A stretch of 64,000 bases of DNA, from NCBI GenBank assembly GCA_027315115.1, contig DAHUYQ010000064.1, forward strand, positions 29,069-93,068, in the 5' to 3' direction. Positions 8,494 through 17,205 of this stretch are shown in pieces. How positions within the stretch are numbered: the first letter of the stretch is position 1; the number at the start of each line of letters is the position of its first letter. The notes beneath the pieces were generated by a model. The model ran no database searches. It was not told where the DNA came from and saw nothing but the letters and a program-made list of their open reading frames with translations. The position numbers and the translations under genes were made by a program. Source of the DNA: Solirubrobacterales bacterium (GTDB lineage Bacteria > Actinomycetota > Thermoleophilia > Solirubrobacterales > Solirubrobacteraceae).

Positions 8494-11400
8494 GTGAGTG
8501 CAACACGACGACATCCCCTTGTGCCGCCGCGGCCCGTCGATCCGCGCCGGGATCTGCCCGAGCTCGAGCAGGAGGTGCTCGAGCGCTGGCGGGAGCGGGA
8601 GGTGTTCAAGCGCTCGCTGGCCGCGCGCGAGGGCGCTCCGCAGTGGGTCTTCTACGAGGGGCCGCCGACCGCCAACGGCCGGCCCGGCTCCCACCACGTC
8701 CTCTCCCGCGTCTTCAAGGACATCTACCCCCGCTACAAGACGATGCGGGGCTATCGCGTCGACCGCAAGGGCGGCTGGGACTGCCACGGGCTGCCGGTCG
8801 AGATCGGCGTGGAAGAGCAGCTTGGGCTGACCTCCAAGAAGGAGGTCGAGGAGTACGGCATCGAGGCCTTCAACGCCAAGTGCCGGGAGTCGGTCTTCAC
8901 CTACCTGCAGGAGTGGGACCGGCTGACCGAGCGGATCGGCTTCTGGATCGACCTGGACGACGCCTACAGGACGCTGGACGAGAGCTACATCGAGTCCGTG
9001 TGGTGGGCGCTCGCGCAGATCGACGCCAAGGGGCTGCTGTATGAGGGGCACAAGGTCGTGCCCTACTGCCCGCGGTGCGGCACGGCTCTCTCCTCGCACG
9101 AGGTCGCGCTCGGCTACAAGGACGTGGTCGACCCGAGCGTGTACGTGAAGCTGCGGCTGGTCGGGAGCGATGAGAGCCTGCTGGTCTGGACGACCACGCC
9201 CTGGACGCTGCCTGGAAACGTCGCGGTGGCGGTCGGGCCTGAGATCGAGTACGCGAAGGTCCGGTTCCGGGGTGAGACGTTCATGCTCGCGGCCGCGCTG
9301 GTGGAGAGGGTTCTTGGGGATGAGGCGGAGGTGGTCGAGCGTCTGAGCGCCGACGAGTTGCTCGGGCGCCGCTACGAGGGGCCGCTGTTCTCTGGCAGCG
9401 CCCCGGCCGCGCGGCAGGGCGGCATGCCGCCATACTCGGTGATCGCGGGCGACTTCGTGACGACCGAGGATGGAACGGGGCTGGTGCACATCGCGCCGGC
9501 CTTCGGCGAGGACGACTTCAATGTCGCCGCGGCCGCGGGGATGATCGAGCGCGACGACCCGGGCTCCCTGCTGAACCCGGTGCGGCTCGACGGCACCTAC
9601 GACGAGCGCGTGGGGAGCATAGACGGCAGCCGCAGCTATAAGGGAAGATTTGTCAAGGATCCGCAGCTAACAGAGGAGCTGATAGCTGACCTGGATGCGA
9701 ACGGCCTGCTGCTGCGGCGCAGCGACTACGAGCACTCCTACCCGCACTGCTGGCGCTGCGGCACGCCGCTGATCTACTACGCGAAGGCGTCCTGGTACAT
9801 CAGGACCACGGTCGTCAAAGAGGCGATGCTGGCCGGCAACGAGACAGTGTCGTGGCATCCGGCGCACATCAAGCACGGGCGCTTCGGCGAGTGGCTGAAG
9901 GGCAACGTCGACTGGGCGCTCTCGCGCGAGCGCTACTGGGGCACGCCGCTGCCGGTGTGGCGCTGCGGGCAGGGGCACGTCCACGTCGTGGGCTCCTTCG
10001 CGGAGCTTGCGGAGCGCTCTGGCGCGAGCCTCGCCGACCATCACCGTCCGTTTGTGGACGACGTGCAGTTCCCCTGCCCGAGCGCCGGCGCCGACGGTCA
10101 GCCATGCGGCGCGCCGATGCGGCGCGTGCCCGAGGTGATCGACGTCTGGTTCGACTCCGGCGCGATGCCCTTCGCCCAGCACCACGCGCCCTTCGAGCGC
10201 CAGGACGCCTTCCAGGCCCACTTCCCCGCCGACTTCGTCTGCGAGGCCCTGGACCAGACGCGCGGCTGGTTCTACTCGCTGCTCGCCGTCTCGACGCTGC
10301 TCTTCGATCAGGCGCCCTACCGCAACGTCGTCTGCCTCGGCCTGATCCTGGACGCCGAAGGCCAGAAGATGAGCAAGAGCAAGGGCAACACCGTTGAGCC
10401 CTGGCAGGTTCTGGATGAGCACGGCGCCGACGCCTTTCGCTGGTACTTCTTCACCTCCAAGCAGCCCTGGGACGGCTATCGCTTCTCCCAGGAGGCGATC
10501 GGCGAGGGAGTGCGGCTGTTCCTCAAGCAGCTCTGGTCCACCTACTTCTTCTATGTCCTCTACGCAAACGCCAACGCGCCACGGCTGGAAGCGGTCGAGG
10601 GCGACCTCGACTCCTCTGCCTCGGAGAACGGGCGCCGGCCCGACGCCTTCGCCGGCGATCACGGCGCGCAGCTCGACCGGTGGGCGCTTTCGCGGACCGC
10701 CGGCACGGCAGCGCTGATCGCCGAGAAGCTGGACGAGTACGACGCGACCGCGGCGGGCAGGGCGATCGCCGAGCTCGTGGACGATCTCTCCAACTGGTAC
10801 GTGCGGCGTTCGCGACGGCGCTTCTGGGACGGCGAGCCCGCGGCCTTCGCGACTCTGCGCGAGTGCCTGCTCCTCGTCAGCAAGCTGCTCGCCCCGTTCT
10901 GCCCGTTCATCGCCGACGAGATCTACGACAACCTCGACGGGACGCTGGGAAGCGTGCACCTCTGCGACTTCCCCGTCGGCGACGCGCTGCCCGCGCGCGA
11001 CCTCGACCTGGAGGAGGCGATGGCCACGGCCCGACAGACGGTGAGGCTGGGTCTGGGCGCGCGCGCGAAGGCCAAGGCGAAGGTGCGCCAGCCACTGGCC
11101 GAGGCGGTCGTGGTGGCGGATGGGCGCGAGCGGGCTGCGATCGAGCGCCTCAGCGAGATCGTCAGGGAGGAGCTCAACGTGCGCCGGGTGCGCTTCGTGG
11201 ACGCCGCCGAGGAGCTCGGACGCTACGAGGTGAAGGCCAACTACCGCCGCCTGGGCCCGATCTTCGGCAAAGACATGCCGCTTGCCGCGGAGGCGATCGC
11301 GGCGCTCGATCCCCAGCGCGTGGCGGGCGTCGTGCTCTCCGGCGAAGGCGGTGAGACGCTTGGCATCTCGGTCGCCGGCAGGGAGCACACGCTGAGCGCC

Positions 11401-11847
11401 GAGGACGTGATCCTCACGATGTCCGCCCCCGAGGGCTACTCCGTGGAGCGCGAGGGCGCCCACGCCGTCGCGCTGGAGCTCACGATCGACGAGGATCTGC
11501 GCCAGGAGGGCCAGGCGCGCGAGATCGTCCACGCCGTGCAGAACGCGCGCAAGAACGCCGGCCTGGAGGTCGAGGACCGGATCTCGCTCACGCTCGCCGG
11601 CGACCCGCGGCTTGTCGCGGCCGCCAGCGCGCACCGCGACTACCTCAAGGGCGAGACGCTGACCATCGAGCTCGCGCTTGCCGGCGCGGAGCAGGCGGCG
11701 TCTGCGAACGGCGCCACCCGCGGCGGCGTGGCGGGGGGCGGCCAGGCCGACGGCGGCGAGGCGGGCGGCGGCGCGGCGCCCCACCGGGAGACCGCGAGCA
11801 TCGACGGGCTGACGCTCTCGATCGAGCTCAGCCGCTTCGGGGCCTGA
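8494..11847 (+). CDS. ileS: isoleucyl-tRNA synthetase, type 2
   Basis: Charges tRNA-Ile with isoleucine. The 1117-residue product is in the size range of the eukaryote-like type 2 enzymes. Visible motifs are the HIGH-region variant PPTANGRPGSHH near 55-66, a zinc-ribbon CPRCG near 191, the CP1 editing domain, and KMSKSKGN near 625-632; the anticodon-binding domain follows. GTG start at 8494. A Gly/Ala-rich linker (about residues 1070-1095) interrupts the C-terminal domain and looks lineage specific. Confidence 0.96.
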   Translation: MSATRRHPLVPPRPVDPRRDLPELEQEVLERWREREVFKRSLAAREGAPQWVFYEGPPTANGRPGSHHVLSRVFKDIYPRYKTMRGYRVDRKGGWDCHGLPVEIGVEEQLGLTSKKEVEEYGIEAFNAKCRESVFTYLQEWDRLTERIGFWIDLDDAYRTLDESYIESVWWALAQIDAKGLLYEGHKVVPYCPRCGTALSSHEVALGYKDVVDPSVYVKLRLVGSDESLLVWTTTPWTLPGNVAVAVGPEIEYAKVRFRGETFMLAAALVERVLGDEAEVVERLSADELLGRRYEGPLFSGSAPAARQGGMPPYSVIAGDFVTTEDGTGLVHIAPAFGEDDFNVAAAAGMIERDDPGSLLNPVRLDGTYDERVGSIDGSRSYKGRFVKDPQLTEELIADLDANGLLLRRSDYEHSYPHCWRCGTPLIYYAKASWYIRTTVVKEAMLAGNETVSWHPAHIKHGRFGEWLKGNVDWALSRERYWGTPLPVWRCGQGHVHVVGSFAELAERSGASLADHHRPFVDDVQFPCPSAGADGQPCGAPMRRVPEVIDVWFDSGAMPFAQHHAPFERQDAFQAHFPADFVCEALDQTRGWFYSLLAVSTLLFDQAPYRNVVCLGLILDAEGQKMSKSKGNTVEPWQVLDEHGADAFRWYFFTSKQPWDGYRFSQEAIGEGVRLFLKQLWSTYFFYVLYANANAPRLEAVEGDLDSSASENGRRPDAFAGDHGAQLDRWALSRTAGTAALIAEKLDEYDATAAGRAIAELVDDLSNWYVRRSRRRFWDGEPAAFATLRECLLLVSKLLAPFCPFIADEIYDNLDGTLGSVHLCDFPVGDALPARDLDLEEAMATARQTVRLGLGARAKAKAKVRQPLAEAVVVADGRERAAIERLSEIVREELNVRRVRFVDAAEELGRYEVKANYRRLGPIFGKDMPLAAEAIAALDPQRVAGVVLSGEGGETLGISVAGREHTLSAEDVILTMSAPEGYSVEREGAHAVALELTIDEDLRQEGQAREIVHAVQNARKNAGLEVEDRISLTLAGDPRLVAAASAHRDYLKGETLTIELALAGAEQAASANGATRGGVAGGGQADGGEAGGGAAPHRETASIDGLTLSIELSRFGA

Positions 11848-11856
11848 TCGCGCGGG

Positions 11857-12030
11857 TCAGCGGGCGAGGCGCTCGTAGAGCGCTCGCTCCTCCTCATGGC
11901 GGCGACGCAGTCGCTCCTTGAAGTCCGTGTCGCGGCGACGCTCCTCGATGTGGGCGTCGATCGCGGTTCGGACAGCCTCGGTGACCGTCTGATCGTCAGC
12001 GCGCGCTGCAGACTTCCGGCCAGCCATCAT
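11857..12030 (-). CDS. small ribbon-helix-helix-like protein, possible antitoxin
   Basis: A 57-residue basic/acidic helical protein read as MMAGRKSAARADDQ, then a VTEAVRTAIDAHIEERR helix and a charged Arg/Glu-rich C-terminus. The spacing of hydrophobic residues resembles short actinobacterial antitoxin-like or Arc/MetJ-type proteins. Its start overlaps the stop of the upstream XRE gene (ATGA/CATCA overlap at 12025-12030), which argues for translational coupling and that it is real. A start at 12027 is equally possible. Function is inferred from size and neighbourhood only. Confidence 0.55.
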   Translation of the reverse strand: MMAGRKSAARADDQTVTEAVRTAIDAHIEERRRDTDFKERLRRRHEEERALYERLAR

Positions 12031-12305
12031 GGCTCAGCAAGGGGAGGTCGAGGGATCTGCGGTTCCGAGCGTTCGGTCGGCACGCGCAACTCGATGTGCA
12101 ACTCGACCCGCAACGCGTCTGCGATCGCCCAAAGCTGCCCGACCGTCGGGTTTGCCTTGCCGCTCTCGAGCGAGGAGATATACGGTGCAGATACGCCGAT
12201 GCGATGCGCGAGCGCTGCCTGCGTCACCCCAACTCGGTGTCGTGCTTCTCGAATCGCTCGACCTGCGACCATCGACGCGACCGAGCTGGTCGCGGTCCGC
12301 GGCAT
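12027..12305 (-). CDS. XRE-family helix-turn-helix regulator
   Basis: A 92-residue DNA-binding protein with a complete XRE/Cro HTH: REARHRVGVTQAALAHRIG, then VSAPYISSLESGKANPT, the classic recognition helix and following loop. The N-terminal 18 residues may not be translated: an internal ATG at residue 12 is an alternative start. It lies directly between an unknown 120-residue gene and the RHH-like gene and downstream of a HipA-like kinase, so it is a candidate HipB-type antitoxin or autoregulator of this block. Confidence 0.85.
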   Translation of the reverse strand: MPRTATSSVASMVAGRAIREARHRVGVTQAALAHRIGVSAPYISSLESGKANPTVGQLWAIADALRVELHIELRVPTERSEPQIPRPPLAEP

Positions 12306-12318
12306 CAAGCGCCGACGT

Positions 12319-12681
12319 TCATGCGATCGCTCGTGATGAGAGCTCTGATGGCTTCGGGGGCGCTGGAATGATCGGCAGGGCTTGTCGTGGCCCGTCTGGA
12401 TCGGCTGAGATCGCGGGTGGGTCCGTGTCTACGATGACTGCGGCGACCAGATCGCCGGCCCTGAAGGCATACGGAAGGTTGCGAGCCCAGACCTCTGGCG
12501 CGTCATCCTTGCCCAGTCGCTTGTTGGTGGGGATATCGATGACCATCAGATCATCCAGAAGCATGGTCTCGCCATGAATCTCGATGTCGCCACCATCTGC
12601 CTTGACGAATGCCAGAGGCTTCCAGACAACGCTTCCGGACTCCTCGTCGTATCTAGGAGCTCGGATCTCTACGACGACCAT
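12319..12681 (-). CDS. hypothetical protein in kinase/XRE block
   Basis: A 120-residue soluble protein beginning MVVVEIRAPRYDEESGS. The open frame runs farther upstream, but the ATG at 12681 has a strong ribosome binding site (GGGAGG about 8 bases upstream) and the upstream part has no protein-like character. Predicted mostly beta in the first 90 residues, with a Pro-rich tail (about residues 93-112). No family recognised. It lies between the HipA-like kinase gene (110-base gap) and the XRE gene (10-base gap), all on one strand. Confidence 0.65.
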   Translation of the reverse strand: MVVVEIRAPRYDEESGSVVWKPLAFVKADGGDIEIHGETMLLDDLMVIDIPTNKRLGKDDAPEVWARNLPYAFRAGDLVAAVIVDTDPPAISADPDGPRQALPIIPAPPKPSELSSRAIA

Positions 12682-12791
12682 TTGAGGGACCTCCCTTCCG
12701 GTTCCTTCTGTCGGCTTGATCTGCCCATAACTTAAGCTCTTGACTAAATCTACCCAAGGAGCGCGCTCTTGCGCGCTGGAACGATCGAACG

Positions 12792-13664
12792 CTAGAACGT
12801 CCCGGGCATCGGAAGTACCTTGCGGTTGAGCATCGACTGTGCACGATCTTCGAGCGCATCCGCCCTGTCGGACGCGATGAAGCGACGGAGCCCCATCAGA
12901 TCGTCGCTCTCGAGCAGCCGCTCCAACGCTTCCTTCTCCGAAGCCTGCAGGGCGGTGCCATGTTCTGAGCGACGCCACCTGAGGAAGAGCGCCTCGTGAC
13001 AAAGGTCGCCCGGCCGAGCGAACGAGAAGGCATGGTCGATGAGAGCAAGTCGACGGTATTGGCGGTCGTAGCGGAAGTTGGTTGCATGGCGATCCTGCTG
13101 GCCGACTAGCGCGTCCCAGAACGCGGCGGCGTGGGCCTGTGCCCGCGCATCCTGGAATACCGCATGGTCAGGCTGGCCGTCGCGCCAGTTGACGAGCACG
13201 CCGGCTCCAACTCCCGGCAAGTCGCGCAATACCGCGGCCGGCACCATTTGCTCGCTCTGCCCTCCGAGTGCGTGGGCCAAGCGCCATGCTGCGACCTCAT
13301 GAGTCACCGCCTCATGCGGATCCTGGCTGTAAGCGGCGCAGGTGTTTGGGTGTTGGCCCGCAAAAGGCTTGAATATCGCCTGTCGACGCGAGGCGAAGAC
13401 CACGACATAAGTAGCGCTTGCGCCGGAATGTGGAGTGCCGTTTTGCGATATCTGGACGGTCGGTTCGCGCAGCAGCAGATGCTCCGTAGGAGCGCCGTGT
13501 GCGGTCGCTTCTTGGAGGCAAGCGATGCGATCGTTGAGATTCACGTGATGGGATGCATGCAGAGGTTCGAAGAAGCGGCATATCCTAAGAACCGTCCTTG
13601 CATCCGTCCAATGATGTTTCCTGCTCGTCTTCGCCGCGATCGGGACGTTCTGTGCTTGCTCCAC
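12792..13664 (-). CDS. HipA/PI3-4-kinase-like protein kinase fold protein
   Basis: A product of up to 290 residues with the signature residues of the HipA/phosphatidylinositol-kinase-like fold: a nucleotide-binding Lys in AIFKPF (Lys99), Glu123 in HEVAAW, catalytic loop QQDRHATNF (Asp191, His193, Asn196), and metal-binding LIDHAFSF (Asp210). It is shorter than HipA (about 440) and lacks the HipA N-subdomain 1, resembling small actinobacterial HipA-like kinases. The GTG at 13664 lacks a ribosome binding site, and the first 60 residues may not be coding; a GTG near residue 41 is an alternative. Substrate unknown. GC content is lower than in the flanking genes. Confidence 0.7.
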   Translation of the reverse strand: MEQAQNVPIAAKTSRKHHWTDARTVLRICRFFEPLHASHHVNLNDRIACLQEATAHGAPTEHLLLREPTVQISQNGTPHSGASATYVVVFASRRQAIFKPFAGQHPNTCAAYSQDPHEAVTHEVAAWRLAHALGGQSEQMVPAAVLRDLPGVGAGVLVNWRDGQPDHAVFQDARAQAHAAAFWDALVGQQDRHATNFRYDRQYRRLALIDHAFSFARPGDLCHEALFLRWRRSEHGTALQASEKEALERLLESDDLMGLRRFIASDRADALEDRAQSMLNRKVLPMPGTF

Positions 13665-13699
13665 GGGGCGGCTATGACGGCGCTACATGAGAAGCATCA

Positions 13700-14587
13700 T
13701 CAGAGCGACGCGGCCAGAAAGCGCCGGTCCTGGCGGCCCGCCGAGGCGTCGAAGGCAGCACGGGTCTCTCCGCTGCCGCTGAATGCGTCGCGCAGCGCCT
13801 CCACCGCCGCCAGCGGGCTCTGGCCCAGCCTGGTGACCGTGCTTGCGCCGGTGTCGGGGACCGCGTCCCTGAAGTCGTAGACGGGGATCTGGCCGCAGGT
13901 CTGGCGCGCGGCGAAGACGAGCTTTGCCACCGCGTGCAGGTCGGCGCTCGCGCCTGCCAGCACGATCGCGGCCGGTCCGAGCGCGCGCAGCGCGTTGCCG
14001 ATCCGATCGGGATGCAGGGCGGCCGGGAGCGAGAGGGTGCGCAGGCCGGCTCTGCGCAGCAGCAGCTCCAGCGCCTGCGCGTGCAGCGCGTCGAGCGATC
14101 CCTGGGCGCTCGCGTCGAAGATCATCACGCCCTCGTCGCGCATGGCGGGGGGAGCCAGGCGCTTGGCGGCCGCGACCCAGCCGGTCGCGTAGCGCCAGGC
14201 GAAGCACCGCTCCGGGGTGGCGTCGCAGACCAGCTCGACGGCCGGCAGCAGCACCTCCTGCACCGTGCGCTCCAGCGAGCGGGTCAGCATGCTCTCCTCC
14301 AGCAGCCTGTCCGCCTTGGCCTCGTTGAAGTCGGCGAAGGCGAGCCGCAGGCGCTGCGCGCTGGAGGGGCCCTCGCCGCGCTGGCGCACGATCGAGATCG
14401 CGGCGGTGATCTCGCCCGTCTCGCTGAGCGCGTCTCGCAGCGCTTCGATCTCGGAGCGCTCGAAGATCCTGTGCCCGCCCTCGGTGCGGCGCGGCGTGGG
14501 ATGACCGAGCCGCTGCTCCCAGCCGCGCAGGGTGTTGGCGCTGACGCCGAGGATCGCGGCGGCCGCGTTGGTTCTGACCTGGCTCAT
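13700..14587 (-). CDS. MerR-type regulator with degenerate B12-binding domain (CarH-like)
   Basis: A 295-residue regulator: MerR winged helix (AAAILGVSANTLRGWEQRLG near 8-28, RRTEGGHRIF near 33-42), a helical linker, and a C-terminal Rossmann-like cobalamin-binding fold as in CarA/CarH/LitR. The B12 signature is missing. In an ungapped alignment with the CarH segment, the lower-ligand His is Asp166, the following Gly is His169, and the upstream W-x9-E-x-H motif is not found. It may sense something other than cobalamin or act through protein contact. ATG at 14587 is chosen because the frame upstream is the divergent promoter region. Confidence 0.85.
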   Translation of the reverse strand: MSQVRTNAAAAILGVSANTLRGWEQRLGHPTPRRTEGGHRIFERSEIEALRDALSETGEITAAISIVRQRGEGPSSAQRLRLAFADFNEAKADRLLEESMLTRSLERTVQEVLLPAVELVCDATPERCFAWRYATGWVAAAKRLAPPAMRDEGVMIFDASAQGSLDALHAQALELLLRRAGLRTLSLPAALHPDRIGNALRALGPAAIVLAGASADLHAVAKLVFAARQTCGQIPVYDFRDAVPDTGASTVTRLGQSPLAAVEALRDAFSGSGETRAAFDASAGRQDRRFLAASL

Positions 14588-14599
14588 GAGACAGCGACT

Positions 14600-14611
14600 C
14601 CTGCGCGCAGG
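14600..14611. promoter_or_regulatory. 12-base palindrome in the MerR/hydrolase divergent region
   Basis: Perfect palindrome CCTGCGCGCAGG, 12 bases upstream of the MerR-type start and within the 115-base gap between the divergent genes. It is placed where a self-repressing regulator could bind; GC-rich palindromes of this size also occur by chance. Confidence 0.3.
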
Positions 14612-14702
14612 ACGCATCGAAGGTTCATGGCACAGATGGTCAGGTTTGGGAAGGTTTGCGGCAAGCCCTGCAAGCAAGGCTGCATCCCGCAAGAATCCAT
14701 GC

Positions 14703-15542
14703 ATGCGCCTGCGCCTCTACCACCACTCCGACGGCGCTCGCATCGCCTACAGGGAGCTGGGCGCGGGACCGCCGCTCGCGCTGTTGCACTCCGCGATGCT
14801 CAGCCATCAGGAGTGGGCGCCGATCGCCGGCGCGCTCGCGGAGCGCTACAGGGTCGTGCTGCCCGACCTGCCGCTGCACGGCGACTCCGAGGACAGGCCC
14901 TTCCACCCTTACACGCGCGATTGGTTCGCGGAGGTGCTGAGCGGCTTCGCGGCCGATGTCCTGGGCCCGCATCCGATGATCGGTGGGCACGGCGCCGGGG
15001 CGGAGATCCTGCTGTACGCGCTGCAGAAGGGGGCGCTGGCGCCGAGCAAGCTGGTGCTGATGCCGAGCAGGATGCACCGCGCGGTCGTGCACCCGCAGGC
15101 GTTGCGCGCGTGGCGGCTGGCGGCCAGCACCGGCGCGATCCCGGGGATCGACCGCCTGCTCAGCCATGCCGTGAAGGCCGCGATGAGCCCGCAGCGCGGG
15201 ATGCGGCTCTCCGCGCGCGCCGATCCCGGGGTGCGCGATCTGGTGCGACAGTCATTCGCCGACGTGGGCGGGAACGCGAACCTCGCGCGAGCCTGGGCCA
15301 AGTGCGCCCGCCACTGGCCCGACGGCGCGCAGCAGCATCTGCTCGATCTCTATCCGAAGCTCACGATGCCGGTGCTGCTGCTGTGGGCCGATCGCGACCG
15401 CCTGTACCCGCTCGCGATCGCCGAAGAGGCGCTGGACCGGCTGCCCGACGCTCAGCTACGGGTGCTGCAGAGCACAGGCTTCCTGATCGCCTACGACGAC
15501 CCGGTCGGGGTCGCGCGGGAGATATCGGCCTTCTGCGGGTGA
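14703..15542 (+). CDS. alpha/beta-hydrolase fold protein lacking the catalytic triad
   Basis: A 279-residue protein with the alpha/beta-hydrolase layout: strand LALLHSAM (oxyanion region near 25-33), VVLPDLPLHGDS near 51-62, nucleophile elbow region IGGHGAGAEI near 93-102, acid loop LLWADRDRLYP near 240, and the terminal loop. The elbow has no Ser, Cys or Asp at the nucleophile position (Gly or His, depending on alignment), and the usual terminal His is replaced in STGFLIAYDDP. Both point to a non-catalytic, perhaps ligand-binding protein. It is divergent from the MerR-type gene. ATG at 14703. Confidence 0.8.
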   Translation: MRLRLYHHSDGARIAYRELGAGPPLALLHSAMLSHQEWAPIAGALAERYRVVLPDLPLHGDSEDRPFHPYTRDWFAEVLSGFAADVLGPHPMIGGHGAGAEILLYALQKGALAPSKLVLMPSRMHRAVVHPQALRAWRLAASTGAIPGIDRLLSHAVKAAMSPQRGMRLSARADPGVRDLVRQSFADVGGNANLARAWAKCARHWPDGAQQHLLDLYPKLTMPVLLLWADRDRLYPLAIAEEALDRLPDAQLRVLQSTGFLIAYDDPVGVAREISAFCG

Positions 15543-15628
15543 GAAGGCCGATCGGCGCCCGGGCGGTGATGCGCCGGGGCGATCCTGCGGATAACGTCCC
15601 GAGCGCGCAAACGCAACAAGGAGATTCG

Positions 15629-16951
<1,323 letters not shown>

Positions 16952-16974
16952 CGAGACGTAGACGGGATAGCTGC

Positions 16975-17000
16975 CTCATCACGGGCCGGCCCGTGATGAG
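16975..17000. repeat. perfect 26-base palindrome downstream of fumC
   Basis: Two 13-base arms, CTCATCACGGGCC and its exact complement, meet with no loop. It starts 24 bases after the fumC stop. There is no T-run, so it is not a standard intrinsic terminator; it could be a terminator of the GC-only type, a protein-binding site, or the boundary of the accessory segment that follows. Confidence 0.8.
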
Positions 17001-17059
17001 GGCGTCCGAACGACATGTCAAATTGTGCGCGTTGCTGTCGTCAGAAGCAAGAGTGTTTT

Positions 17060-17089
17060 GGGGCCGCCAGATGGGGATCTGGCGGCCCC
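17060..17089. repeat. perfect 13-base-pair inverted repeat with GGGG loop
   Basis: Arms GGGGCCGCCAGAT (17060-17072) and ATCTGGCGGCCCC (17077-17089) flank a 4-base loop. Four T residues precede the plus-strand stem, so on the minus strand the stem is followed by A residues. It is therefore not a canonical terminator in either direction. Confidence 0.8.
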
Positions 17090-17157
17090 GCAAAGTACGT
17101 CCGATCGCCATGAGACGATGAAATAGCTCTAGCTTCAACGCTGGCAGGTCCCCATCC

Positions 17158-17205
17158 ATGATGCCAGCGACAACCACTCCCAAGACGAGGAGGGTCAGAC
17201 AGTGA
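17158..17205 (+). CDS. possible 15-residue leader peptide before the Ntn hydrolase
   Basis: ATG at 17158 opens a 15-codon frame (MMPATTTPKTRRVRQ) whose TGA overlaps the GTG start of the Ntn hydrolase (GTGA). Such an overlap can couple translation. No ribosome binding site was clear for the leader itself, so it may be coincidental. Confidence 0.25.
   Translation: MMPATTTPKTRRVRQ

Noticed and set aside
13934..15628. Long frame fused in front of fumC
   Set aside because: The same DNA codes the MerR-type regulator and the hydrolase in other frames; FumC starts at 15629 with a good ribosome binding site.
17060..17089. Intrinsic terminator
   Set aside because: The stem has no T-run on the downstream side in either direction.
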